NCBI GenBank assembly: GCA_031178025.1
Contig: JAPSJU010000165.1
Span: forward strand, 1-5,175
DNA: 5,175 nucleotides
Direction: 5' to 3'
Origin: Agromyces sp.
GTDB taxonomy: Bacteria > Actinomycetota > Actinomycetes > Actinomycetales > Microbacteriaceae
The notes under the pieces were generated by a model. That model saw only the letters and a list, made by a program, of their open reading frames with translations, had not been told where the DNA came from and did not search any database. Numbering within the stretch: the first letter of the stretch is position 1; every line of letters starts with the position of its first letter. The position numbers and the translations under genes were made by a program. Below are positions 1-5,175 of the stretch, piece by piece.

Positions 1-816
1 GGCACGGAGTCGATCCGCTCGATCGCCGAGGTGGTGCAGGAGCCCGACCTCGAGTTCAACGAGGGGAAGCGCGCGATCGACCGGGTCGACGGCGCCATCC
101 GCCTCGATCACGTCGAGTACCGCTACGACGCCGGTGCGCCGCCCGCGCTCGACGACGTGTCGCTCGAGATCCGTCCGGGCGAGACGGTCGCCTTCGTCGG
201 ATCGTCCGGCTCCGGTAAGTCGACCCTCGTGAACCTCGTGCTCGGCTTCCTCCGCCCCACGCGCGGGCGCGTGCTGCTCGACGGGATCGACATGGAGGAG
301 CTCGACCTGCGCACCTTCCGACGCTTCGTCTCGATCGTGCCGCAGGAATCGGTGCTGTTCGAGGGAACGATCCGCGAGAACATCGTCTACGGCCTCGGCG
401 AGGTGAGTGATGAGCGGGTGTACGCCGCGCTTCGCGACGCGAACGCGCTCGAGATCGTGGAGGCGCAGCCGGACGGATGGAACGCCATCGTGGGTGAGCG
501 CGGCGCGCGGCTCTCCGGCGGACAACGCCAGCGCCTCTCCATCGCGCGCGCGCTCGTGCGCAACCCGCGCGTACTGCTCCTCGACGAGGCGACGAGCGCA
601 CTGGATCCCGAGTCGGAGGCCAAGATCAAGGGCGCCCTCGATCTGCTGATGCGCGACCGCACGACGCTCGTGGTCGCGCACCGCCTCTCGACCGTGCGGT
701 CGGCCGATCGCATCGTGGTGCTCGAGCGCGGGCGCATCGTCGAGGTCGGCACGCACCACGAGCTCGTCGCGGCAGGGGGCCGCTACGCCGAACTCCACCG
801 GGTGCAGTCGGCGTGA
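1..816 (+). CDS. ABC exporter, C-terminal ATPase part (5' end outside window)
   Basis: This is the nucleotide-binding domain of an ABC transporter, which hydrolyses ATP at the inner membrane face to drive transport. The frame is open from base 1, so the true start lies upstream; 271 residues are visible, and a GTG at 31 is internal. Numbering from the first codon, I see an A-loop tyrosine (40 or 42), Walker A GSSGSGKST (67-75), Q-loop VPQE (Gln115) followed by TIREN, signature LSGGQRQR (171-178), Walker B VLLLDE with catalytic Glu196, D-loop SALD and switch His227 in AHRLS. All catalytic residues are intact. The order and the TIREN/HRLST wording fit the MsbA-like exporter family (ABCB type), in which a six-helix membrane domain precedes this region; the first visible residues would be the linker. 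The substrate cannot be inferred. The gene converges with the methyltransferase, 19 bases apart. The family is near certain; export direction is inferred from the subfamily. Confidence 0.95.
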   Translation, partial: GTESIRSIAEVVQEPDLEFNEGKRAIDRVDGAIRLDHVEYRYDAGAPPALDDVSLEIRPGETVAFVGSSGSGKSTLVNLVLGFLRPTRGRVLLDGIDMEELDLRTFRRFVSIVPQESVLFEGTIRENIVYGLGEVSDERVYAALRDANALEIVEAQPDGWNAIVGERGARLSGGQRQRLSIARALVRNPRVLLLDEATSALDPESEAKIKGALDLLMRDRTTLVVAHRLSTVRSADRIVVLERGRIVEVGTHHELVAAGGRYAELHRVQSA

Positions 817-835
817 GCGGAGGCCTCCGTCACGG
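817..835. terminator. Palindrome between convergent genes, possible two-way terminator
   Basis: The gap between the two convergent stop codons holds a perfect 12-base palindrome, CGGAGGCCTCCG, at 818-829. If G817 is bulged out, the stem extends by GTGA (813-816) pairing with TCAC (830-833), which takes in the ABC stop codon. Its position between convergent 3' ends suits a shared terminator. There is no T tract on either side, and a folded loop would use up the central GGCC, so it is not a textbook intrinsic terminator. Short GC palindromes also occur by chance at this base composition. Confidence 0.3.
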
Positions 836-1591
836 TCACGCCGGCGCGCGGGCCACCGCCCAGCGGAAGGCGTTCATCAACGAGTACCCGCCGCCCAGCG
901 TCCGGTAGGGCTGAGCGGCGTCGACGACGGTGGCGGCGAGGCGCCGCATGACCTCGTCGGTCTCGCCGAAGAGGATCCCGCGCACGAGCGCTTCGTCGTC
1001 CGGTACCGACCACGGCACGGCGACGATGCCCGAATCGACGACCCGGAGGCCCACATCGGCCATGAGCCGCTCGAGGCCGCCGGCGAGGCGCAGCGGGTCG
1101 TCGGGCGTCGGCTCCTCGCCCCCGGCGCGCGAGACCGCGTCCTCGATCCGTTCGAGTTCGTTGAGCGTCGTCTCGGCCCAGTTGGCCACGGCGATGAGGC
1201 CGCCGGGCACGGCGACCCGCGACGCCTCCGCCAGCGCCGCCGGCCGGTCCACGGAGAACTGCAGCGAGTTGAACGCGGTGACGACGTCGAAGGCGTCATC
1301 GGGCCAGGGCAGCCGCTCCGCCGAGCCGAGCCGGATGTCGACGCCCGGCAGCGCCGTCCGTGCCAGCCGCACCATCCCGGCGGCCGGGTCGATGCCCGAG
1401 GGCGTACCGCCTCGCCGCGACACGAACACGAGGAAGCCGCCGGCGCCGCACCCCACGTCGAGCACGGTGGACCCGGCCGCGATGCCGGTCGCCTCGACCA
1501 CCGCCCGCCAGGCCGGCACGGCGACTCGGCCCCAGTGCTCGTCCCATTCCTCGGCCACGCGCGACCATCGTTCGGCGACGGCGTCCTCCAC
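836..1591 (-). CDS. Class I SAM-dependent methyltransferase
   Basis: This 251-residue protein is a soluble class I (Rossmann-fold, Methyltransf_11-like) enzyme that transfers a methyl group from S-adenosylmethionine; the acceptor is unknown. Motif I, VLDVGCGAGG, is at 43-52 and binds SAM. The acidic residue for the ribose is Asp68 in GIDP. GSAERLPWPDDAFDVV (89-104) covers motifs II-III, and VAVPGGLIAVANW (126-138) follows the usual post-motif pattern. The C-terminal half is a variable cap that presumably sets specificity. The GTG at 1591 was chosen because a 15-base purine tract precedes it and homology to the fold begins at once (AERW..VAEEWDEHWG). A rival GTG at 1633 overlaps the stop of the upstream reductase as GTGA and would add 14 residues without recognisable domain sequence. 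Either way it follows the reductase closely and is probably co-transcribed with it. Length is normal for the family. The single cysteine argues against an arsenite methyltransferase. Confidence 0.9.
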   Translation of the reverse strand: MEDAVAERWSRVAEEWDEHWGRVAVPAWRAVVEATGIAAGSTVLDVGCGAGGFLVFVSRRGGTPSGIDPAAGMVRLARTALPGVDIRLGSAERLPWPDDAFDVVTAFNSLQFSVDRPAALAEASRVAVPGGLIAVANWAETTLNELERIEDAVSRAGGEEPTPDDPLRLAGGLERLMADVGLRVVDSGIVAVPWSVPDDEALVRGILFGETDEVMRRLAATVVDAAQPYRTLGGGYSLMNAFRWAVARAPA

Positions 1592-1594
1592 GGC

Positions 1595-1609
1595 TCCCCC
1601 TTCCTTCCC
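1595..1609 (-). promoter_or_regulatory. Ribosome binding site of the methyltransferase
   Basis: On the minus strand this reads GGGAAGGAAGGGGGA, an unbroken purine run ending 3 bases before the GTG at 1591. AAGGGG sits 5 bases and AAGG 11 bases from the start codon, so part of it can pair with the 16S rRNA tail. It is the strongest Shine-Dalgarno-like tract seen in the window and is the main reason for preferring this start over the GTG at 1633. Confidence 0.6.
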
Positions 1610-1629
1610 GCACGGCTCGGTCCGATCGG

Positions 1630-3336
1630 TCACGACGATCCCCGGGCGAGCGCGCCGAGGTGCGCATGCACCGACGAGATCACCACCGAGCCCTCGCCGA
1701 CCGCCGATGCGACGCGCTTCACCGATCCGCGGCGCACGTCGCCCACCGCGAAGCATCCCGGCACCGAGGACTCGAGCGGCGCGGGACCCGTCACGGGGTC
1801 GCCCCGCCACGCCCGACGACCGCCCTCCCCGAGCACGTCCGCGCCGGTGAGCACCGAACCCCAACGATCCCGCAGCACCTCCGGCGCCACCCACTCCGTG
1901 TGCGGGCGGGCCCCGATCGTGATGAACACGGCGTCGGCGGCCATCTCGACACGCTCACCCGTCCCGACGCGTTCGAGCACCACGTGATCCAGGCGCGCCG
2001 GGTCGGCGGAGGCGCCGGCGTCGACGACCCGGGCGCCCGTGGTGAGGCCGACCCCCGCCGCATCCAACTGGTCGATCAGGTACTTCGACATGCTGTCGGC
2101 GAGCGAGGGACCCCGCACGACGAGCGAGACCGAACGAGCGTACCGAGCGAGGTGCAATGCGGCCTGGCCCGCCGAGTTGCCGCCGCCGACGACGAGGACG
2201 TCGCGGCCGGCCTGCGCCCGTGCCTCAACCGAGGATGCCCCGTAGAACACCGATGCCCCCACGAACGGCACGAGGCCCGGAGCCGAGAGCCGCCGATAGC
2301 TGACGCCCGTCGCGAGCACGACCGCGCGGGCCCGTACGACCTCGCCCGGCGCGACTTCGAGCTCGAACCCGTCCGGCACGACGCGCATGCCCCCGACCCG
2401 TCTCGTATGCGCGAACCTCGCTCCGAACACCCACGCCTGCTGGTAGGCGCGCTGGGCGAGCTCCGAGCCGGAGACGCCGCGGGAGAAGCCGAGATAGTTG
2501 CGGATGAGCGAGCTCGATCCGGCCTGCCCGCCGATGGCGTCCGACTCGAGCACGACGGTGTCGAGGCCCTCGGACGCCGCGTACACCGCCGCGGCGAGTC
2601 CCGCCGGTCCGGCCCCCACGACCGCGAGGTCGACGAGGTGCTCGGGCAGCTCCGTCGTGAGTCCGTACGCACGAGCGAGCTGCGCATCGTCGGGGTCGAC
2701 GAGGACGCGGCCGTCGGAGGTGCGCACGACGGGGACTCCCGTGTACGCCGTCCCCGCCTCGGCGAGCAGGGCGACGGCGTCGGGGGCGTCGGGGTCGAGG
2801 CGCTCGGTCGGCACGCCGCTGCGCGTGAGCCGGCTCTGCAGCACGTGCGTGCGCGGCTGCGCGCGGTCGCCGATGATGGTGAACCCGCGGTGCCGCTTGC
2901 CGACGGCAGCCTCCCACTCGCGCAGGAAATCCGTCACGGCGCGGTGGAAGGACTCATCGGGCGAGTGCACGGGACGCACCACGTAGTAGTCGATCTGCAG
3001 CTGCGTCATGAGGCGCAGCACGGCGTCGGCGGTGGCGCGGTCCGCCCAGGATCCCCACTCGATGACGAGCCCGCGGCGCACGTCGGGGAAGTGCCGGCGG
3101 GCGGCGACGAAGACGTTCTCGTGGGCGCCGACCGGCGAGGCGTCGTCGGCGAGCACGAGCGCCAGCTCGGCGTCGCCCGACCCGGCGATCGACTCGATGA
3201 CCGAGACCGCCTCGGCCGGCCCGTCCGCGTCGAGGACGCGGTAGTCGGCGGCATACCGGCGCCGGAGGGGTTCGAGCAGCGCGGAGCGCGCTCGCTCGTC
3301 GGCCGACACGGCGAGGATCACGGGCGGCCCTGCCAT
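1630..3336 (-). CDS. Pseudo-receiver / thioredoxin-like / thioredoxin-reductase-like flavoprotein
   Basis: A 568-residue fusion resembling the actinobacterial 'fused response regulator/thioredoxin-disulfide reductase' family. Residues about 5-125 look like a receiver domain: Asp64 in LADDASP sits where the phospho-acceptor should be, but the acidic pair reads VSADE, the switch Thr/Ser is not evident, and the conserved Lys is Arg121 (YYVVRP). Residues about 151-225 resemble a glutaredoxin/thioredoxin-like fold without cysteines. From about 235 comes the flavoprotein: FAD motif GAGPAGLAAA (241-250), GGQAG (269-273), LATG (341-344), NAD(P)H motif GGGNSAGQA (384-392), RGPSLADSMSKYL (408-420) and the second FAD motif CFAVGDV (528-534). 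The TrxB CxxC is replaced by FYGASS (364-369), and Cys528 is the only cysteine. It therefore probably oxidises NAD(P)H through FAD but cannot reduce thioredoxin in the usual way; its electron acceptor is unknown. No signal peptide or membrane segment is seen. The ATG at 3336 lacks a Shine-Dalgarno and may be leaderless. Confidence 0.9.
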   Translation of the reverse strand: MAGPPVILAVSADERARSALLEPLRRRYAADYRVLDADGPAEAVSVIESIAGSGDAELALVLADDASPVGAHENVFVAARRHFPDVRRGLVIEWGSWADRATADAVLRLMTQLQIDYYVVRPVHSPDESFHRAVTDFLREWEAAVGKRHRGFTIIGDRAQPRTHVLQSRLTRSGVPTERLDPDAPDAVALLAEAGTAYTGVPVVRTSDGRVLVDPDDAQLARAYGLTTELPEHLVDLAVVGAGPAGLAAAVYAASEGLDTVVLESDAIGGQAGSSSLIRNYLGFSRGVSGSELAQRAYQQAWVFGARFAHTRRVGGMRVVPDGFELEVAPGEVVRARAVVLATGVSYRRLSAPGLVPFVGASVFYGASSVEARAQAGRDVLVVGGGNSAGQAALHLARYARSVSLVVRGPSLADSMSKYLIDQLDAAGVGLTTGARVVDAGASADPARLDHVVLERVGTGERVEMAADAVFITIGARPHTEWVAPEVLRDRWGSVLTGADVLGEGGRRAWRGDPVTGPAPLESSVPGCFAVGDVRRGSVKRVASAVGEGSVVISSVHAHLGALARGSS

Positions 3337-3342
3337 GCGGCG

Positions 3343-3371
3343 AGTGTAGACCCACGGCCGCGGGATCGCAT
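3343..3371 (-). promoter_or_regulatory. Probable leaderless promoter of the reductase gene
   Basis: Read on the minus strand, TACACT (3348-3343) matches the -10 consensus at 4 of 6 positions, including the key first T, second A and last T. Six bases then separate it from the ATG at 3336, which places the expected transcription start on the A of the start codon. A weak -35 candidate, ATGCGA (3371-3366), lies 17 bases upstream and matches TTGACA at 3 of 6 positions. The absence of a Shine-Dalgarno before this ATG agrees with a leaderless transcript. Confidence 0.5.
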
Positions 3372-3378
3372 CCGGTCG

Positions 3379-3389
3379 CCCCGACGGGG
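3379..3389. repeat. Small inverted repeat midway between the divergent promoters
   Basis: CCCCG-A-CGGGG is a perfect inverted repeat with 5-base arms around a single A. It lies in the space between the two outward-facing -35 candidates, close to its centre. That is a plausible place for an operator acting on both genes, but the repeat is short and made of G and C only, so chance is a real alternative. Confidence 0.25.
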
Positions 3390-3392
3390 GGA

Positions 3393-3421
3393 TTTACAGG
3401 CGCGAGCGCCCGGAGCAGACT
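3393..3421 (+). promoter_or_regulatory. Probable leaderless promoter of the DUF4062-STAND gene
   Basis: TTTACA (3393-3398) matches the -35 consensus at 5 of 6 positions. After exactly 17 bases comes CAGACT (3416-3421), which matches the -10 consensus at 3 of 6 positions, with the key second A and last T. Six bases later is the ATG at 3428, so transcription would begin at or next to the start codon. The arrangement mirrors that of the divergent reductase gene. The GGAG at 3412-3415 is 12 bases from the ATG, somewhat far for a ribosome binding site, and would not be transcribed from this promoter. Confidence 0.5.
3399..3410. repeat. Inverted repeat inside the promoter spacer, operator candidate
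   Basis: GGCGC-GA-GCGCC has perfect 5-base arms and starts immediately after the -35 candidate TTTACA, filling most of the 17-base spacer before CAGACT. A protein bound here would block RNA polymerase, so it could be an operator of the STAND gene. Its short length and GC-only arms mean it could also be coincidence. Confidence 0.25.
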
Positions 3422-3427
3422 GCAGGC

Positions 3428-5175
3428 ATGGCACCGGGCGGTCCCGTGATCCGAACGCCGGACCAGCGGCTTCGCGTGTTCGTGAGCTCGACGCTCCGCG
3501 AGCTCGCGTCGGAACGCCGTGCCGTACGTGCGGCGATCGAGCAACTGCATCTCGCGCCCGTGATGTTCGAGCTGGGCGCCCGCCCGCACCCGCCCCGTGA
3601 GCTCTACCGCGCCTACCTCGCCCAGAGCGACATCTTCGTCGGGCTCTACGGCGAGCGCTACGGCTGGGTTGCGCCGGGTGAGTCGATCTCGGGCCTCGAG
3701 GACGAGTACCGGCTCACGCCGCCCGGCCTGCCCAAGCTCGTCTACATCAAGGAGGGCGTCGACCGCGAGCCCCGCCTCGCTGACCTCGTGAACCGCATCC
3801 GCGGCGACGACCAGGTCTCGTACGCCTACTTCGCCGACGCCGCGCAGCTCGCCGAGCTCGTGCGCGCCGACCTCGCGACGCTGCTCGCCGAGCGGTTCAC
3901 CCTCGTCGCCGGCGGGTCCCCGCCCGGACTCGACGCACCGCCGTCGATGGACGGCGCGGTCGGCGTGCCCGCCGCGCTCACGACGCTCGTCGGCCGGACC
4001 CGCGAGCTCGAAGCGGTCGTGGGCCTCCTCTCCGATGCGCAGGTGCGCCTCGTCACGGTCACCGGCCTGGGCGGCATCGGCAAGAGCCGGCTCGCCATCG
4101 AGGCGGCGAACCTGGTGCGGGAGGCGTTCCCGGGCGGGGTCGCCTTCGTCGACCTGGCACCCGTGACGGATCCCGCACTCGTGACCGGCGCCATCGCCGC
4201 GGCCCTCGGCATCCGCGACATCGGCGACGGCACGCTCGACGAGAAGCTGCGCACGGCGGTGCGCGATCGTCGGATGCTCCTCCTGCTCGACAACGTCGAG
4301 CAGGTCGTCGACGCGGCGCCCGCGATCCGGTCGCTGCTGGCGGATGCCCCTCGGCTCGCGATCCTCGCGACCAGCCGCATCCTCCTGCGCCTCTCCGGCG
4401 AGCACGGCGTCGAACTCGGGCCGCTCGCGCTGCCCGACCTGCGTCACGGCGCGAGCGTCGCGTCCGCGCTCGGCTCGCCCGCCGTCGACCTCTTCGTGCA
4501 GCGGGTCCGCGCGGCGAAGCCCGACTTCGAGCTCACCGACGAGAACGTCGGCGAGGTCGTCCGACTCTGCGCCGCGCTCGACGGGGTGCCCCTCGCGATC
4601 GAGCTCGCCGCCGCGCGAGCTCGCCTGCTCACTCCGGCGCAGCTCCTTGAACGGTTCGAACGGCATGTCCTCGAACTCGGCGGGGGCGCCCGCGACCTCC
4701 CCGAGCGCCAGCGCAGCATCCGATCGACGATCGAGTGGAGCACCCAGCTGCTGCATGATCGGGAACAGCAGTTGCTCGCCCGCCTCGGACTGTTCTCCGG
4801 CGAGTTCACCATCGACGCCGCCGAGTGGATCGCCGAGGGCATCCCGGGTTCCGACGTGCTCGACGACCTCGGCGCGCTCGTCGACGGCAGCCTCGTCCGC
4901 CAGCAGGAGCGCGGCGACCGTGCGGTGTTCACGATGCTGACGCCCGTGCGCGAATACGCCCTCGCCCGGCTCGAGGCGCAGCCCGGCGCCGAGGAGCTGC
5001 GGGACCGGCATGCCGCCTACTTCGTGCGCCTCGGCGCCGCGGCCGAGCCGGAGCTGGAAGGCCCGGCGCAGCTGCGTTGGATCGAGCGACTGGCGGACGA
5101 GTCCGACAACCTGCGCGCCGCCGCGCGACGCCTGCTCGACACCCGCCGGTGGGCCGAGCTCGCGCGCTTCGCCTG
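3428..5175 (+). CDS. DUF4062-STAND (NB-ARC-like) signalling ATPase, 3' end outside window
   Basis: The frame runs from ATG 3428 to the window end without a stop, giving 582 codons. Residues about 15-100 match DUF4062 (PF13271): RVFVSST (16-22), Glu29-Arg30, FELGA (47-51), SDIFVGLYGERYGW (67-80) and an acidic EDEY (91-94). After a linker, VGRTRELE (188-195) opens a STAND NTPase: Walker A GLGGIGKSR (213-221, Lys219), Walker B LLLLDN (Asp288), ATSR (314-317) as sensor/arginine motif, and GVPLAIELAAAR (386-397), the GxP motif of NB-ARC/AP-ATPase proteins. Next come TIEWS (434-438) and a winged-helix-like part ending FTMLTPVREYAL (501-512), then HAAYFVRL (528-535) and ESDNLRAA (558-565), which usually lead into a TPR-type helical repeat region. 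Proteins of this ATPase type (as in LuxR/AfsR-like regulators) act as ligand-triggered switches. DUF4062 also begins eukaryotic NACHT proteins such as TEP1. An N-terminal effector or adaptor role for it here is inference. A GTG at 3446 is an alternative start. Confidence 0.93.
   Translation, partial: MAPGGPVIRTPDQRLRVFVSSTLRELASERRAVRAAIEQLHLAPVMFELGARPHPPRELYRAYLAQSDIFVGLYGERYGWVAPGESISGLEDEYRLTPPGLPKLVYIKEGVDREPRLADLVNRIRGDDQVSYAYFADAAQLAELVRADLATLLAERFTLVAGGSPPGLDAPPSMDGAVGVPAALTTLVGRTRELEAVVGLLSDAQVRLVTVTGLGGIGKSRLAIEAANLVREAFPGGVAFVDLAPVTDPALVTGAIAAALGIRDIGDGTLDEKLRTAVRDRRMLLLLDNVEQVVDAAPAIRSLLADAPRLAILATSRILLRLSGEHGVELGPLALPDLRHGASVASALGSPAVDLFVQRVRAAKPDFELTDENVGEVVRLCAALDGVPLAIELAAARARLLTPAQLLERFERHVLELGGGARDLPERQRSIRSTIEWSTQLLHDREQQLLARLGLFSGEFTIDAAEWIAEGIPGSDVLDDLGALVDGSLVRQQERGDRAVFTMLTPVREYALARLEAQPGAEELRDRHAAYFVRLGAAAEPELEGPAQLRWIERLADESDNLRAAARRLLDTRRWAELARFA

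Noticed and set aside
836..1591. Arsenite methyltransferase (ArsM), suggested by the redox neighbour
   Set aside because: ArsM enzymes need several conserved cysteines to bind arsenic. This protein has a single cysteine, inside SAM motif I.
1592..1894. N-terminal extension of the methyltransferase to a start at 1894
   Set aside because: The extra sequence lies almost entirely within the reductase coding region and reads as Gly/Arg-rich filler. Fold homology begins just after 1591, where a purine-rich ribosome binding tract is present.
1630..3336. Naming the flavoprotein trxB (true thioredoxin reductase)
   Set aside because: The CxxC redox motif is missing and extra N-terminal domains are present, so the symbol would claim an activity the sequence does not support.
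1360..3600. A 746-codon open frame on the plus strand opposite the methyltransferase and reductase
   Set aside because: It runs antisense across two well-supported genes and their promoter region. Its translation is rich in R, H, D and A without motifs, as expected of a GC-rich shadow frame.
2954..5011. A 685-codon open frame on the minus strand opposite the STAND gene
   Set aside because: It is an antisense shadow. The plus strand here encodes a continuous protein with DUF4062 and NB-ARC motifs in correct order, while the minus-strand translation is low-complexity R/A/E/G-rich text without recognisable domains and also overlaps the reductase start. High GC content makes stop codons rare in such frames.
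3428..5175. Calling the STAND gene a LuxR-family transcription regulator
   Set aside because: The ATPase resembles that in large LuxR/AfsR-type regulators, but the N terminus is DUF4062 and not a DNA-binding domain. The C terminus, where a LuxR HTH would be, lies outside the window.

Overview
The window is very GC-rich, with G or C at almost every third codon position. The proteins are of types common in high-GC Gram-positive bacteria. Two of the four genes also seem to be transcribed without a leader, as is frequent in actinobacteria. An actinomycete, possibly of the Microbacteriaceae/Micrococcales kind, is the best guess; the genus cannot be read from the sequence.

Layout: (1) bases 1-816, plus strand: the 3' part of an ABC exporter subunit, containing the whole ATPase domain; its membrane domain lies upstream of the window. 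(2) 817-835: a 19-base gap between converging genes, filled mostly by a perfect 12-base palindrome. (3) 836-1591, minus strand: a class I SAM-dependent methyltransferase. (4) 1630-3336, minus strand: a fused pseudo-receiver / thioredoxin-like / thioredoxin-reductase-like flavoprotein, directly upstream of the methyltransferase and probably co-transcribed with it. (5) 3337-3427: a 91-base divergent promoter region. (6) 3428-5175, plus strand, running off the end: a DUF4062 domain fused to a STAND/NB-ARC-type signalling ATPase.

The reductase and methyltransferase form a two-gene minus-strand unit whose tail converges on the ABC gene. The STAND gene is transcribed divergently from the same short intergenic region. 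Each divergent gene has a -10-like hexamer exactly 6 bases before its ATG, which suggests back-to-back leaderless promoters. Two small inverted repeats lie between and inside these promoters and could be operators.

The most interesting items are the DUF4062-STAND protein, whose architecture recalls sensors of inter-organism conflict and signalling in bacteria and eukaryotes, and the reductase-like protein. The latter keeps its FAD and NAD(P)H motifs but has one cysteine in 568 residues, lacks the redox CxxC, and carries a degenerate receiver domain. A functional link between them is only an inference from the shared promoter region. I saw no RNA gene, mobile element or CRISPR array, and no stretch over 300 bases lacks a gene.
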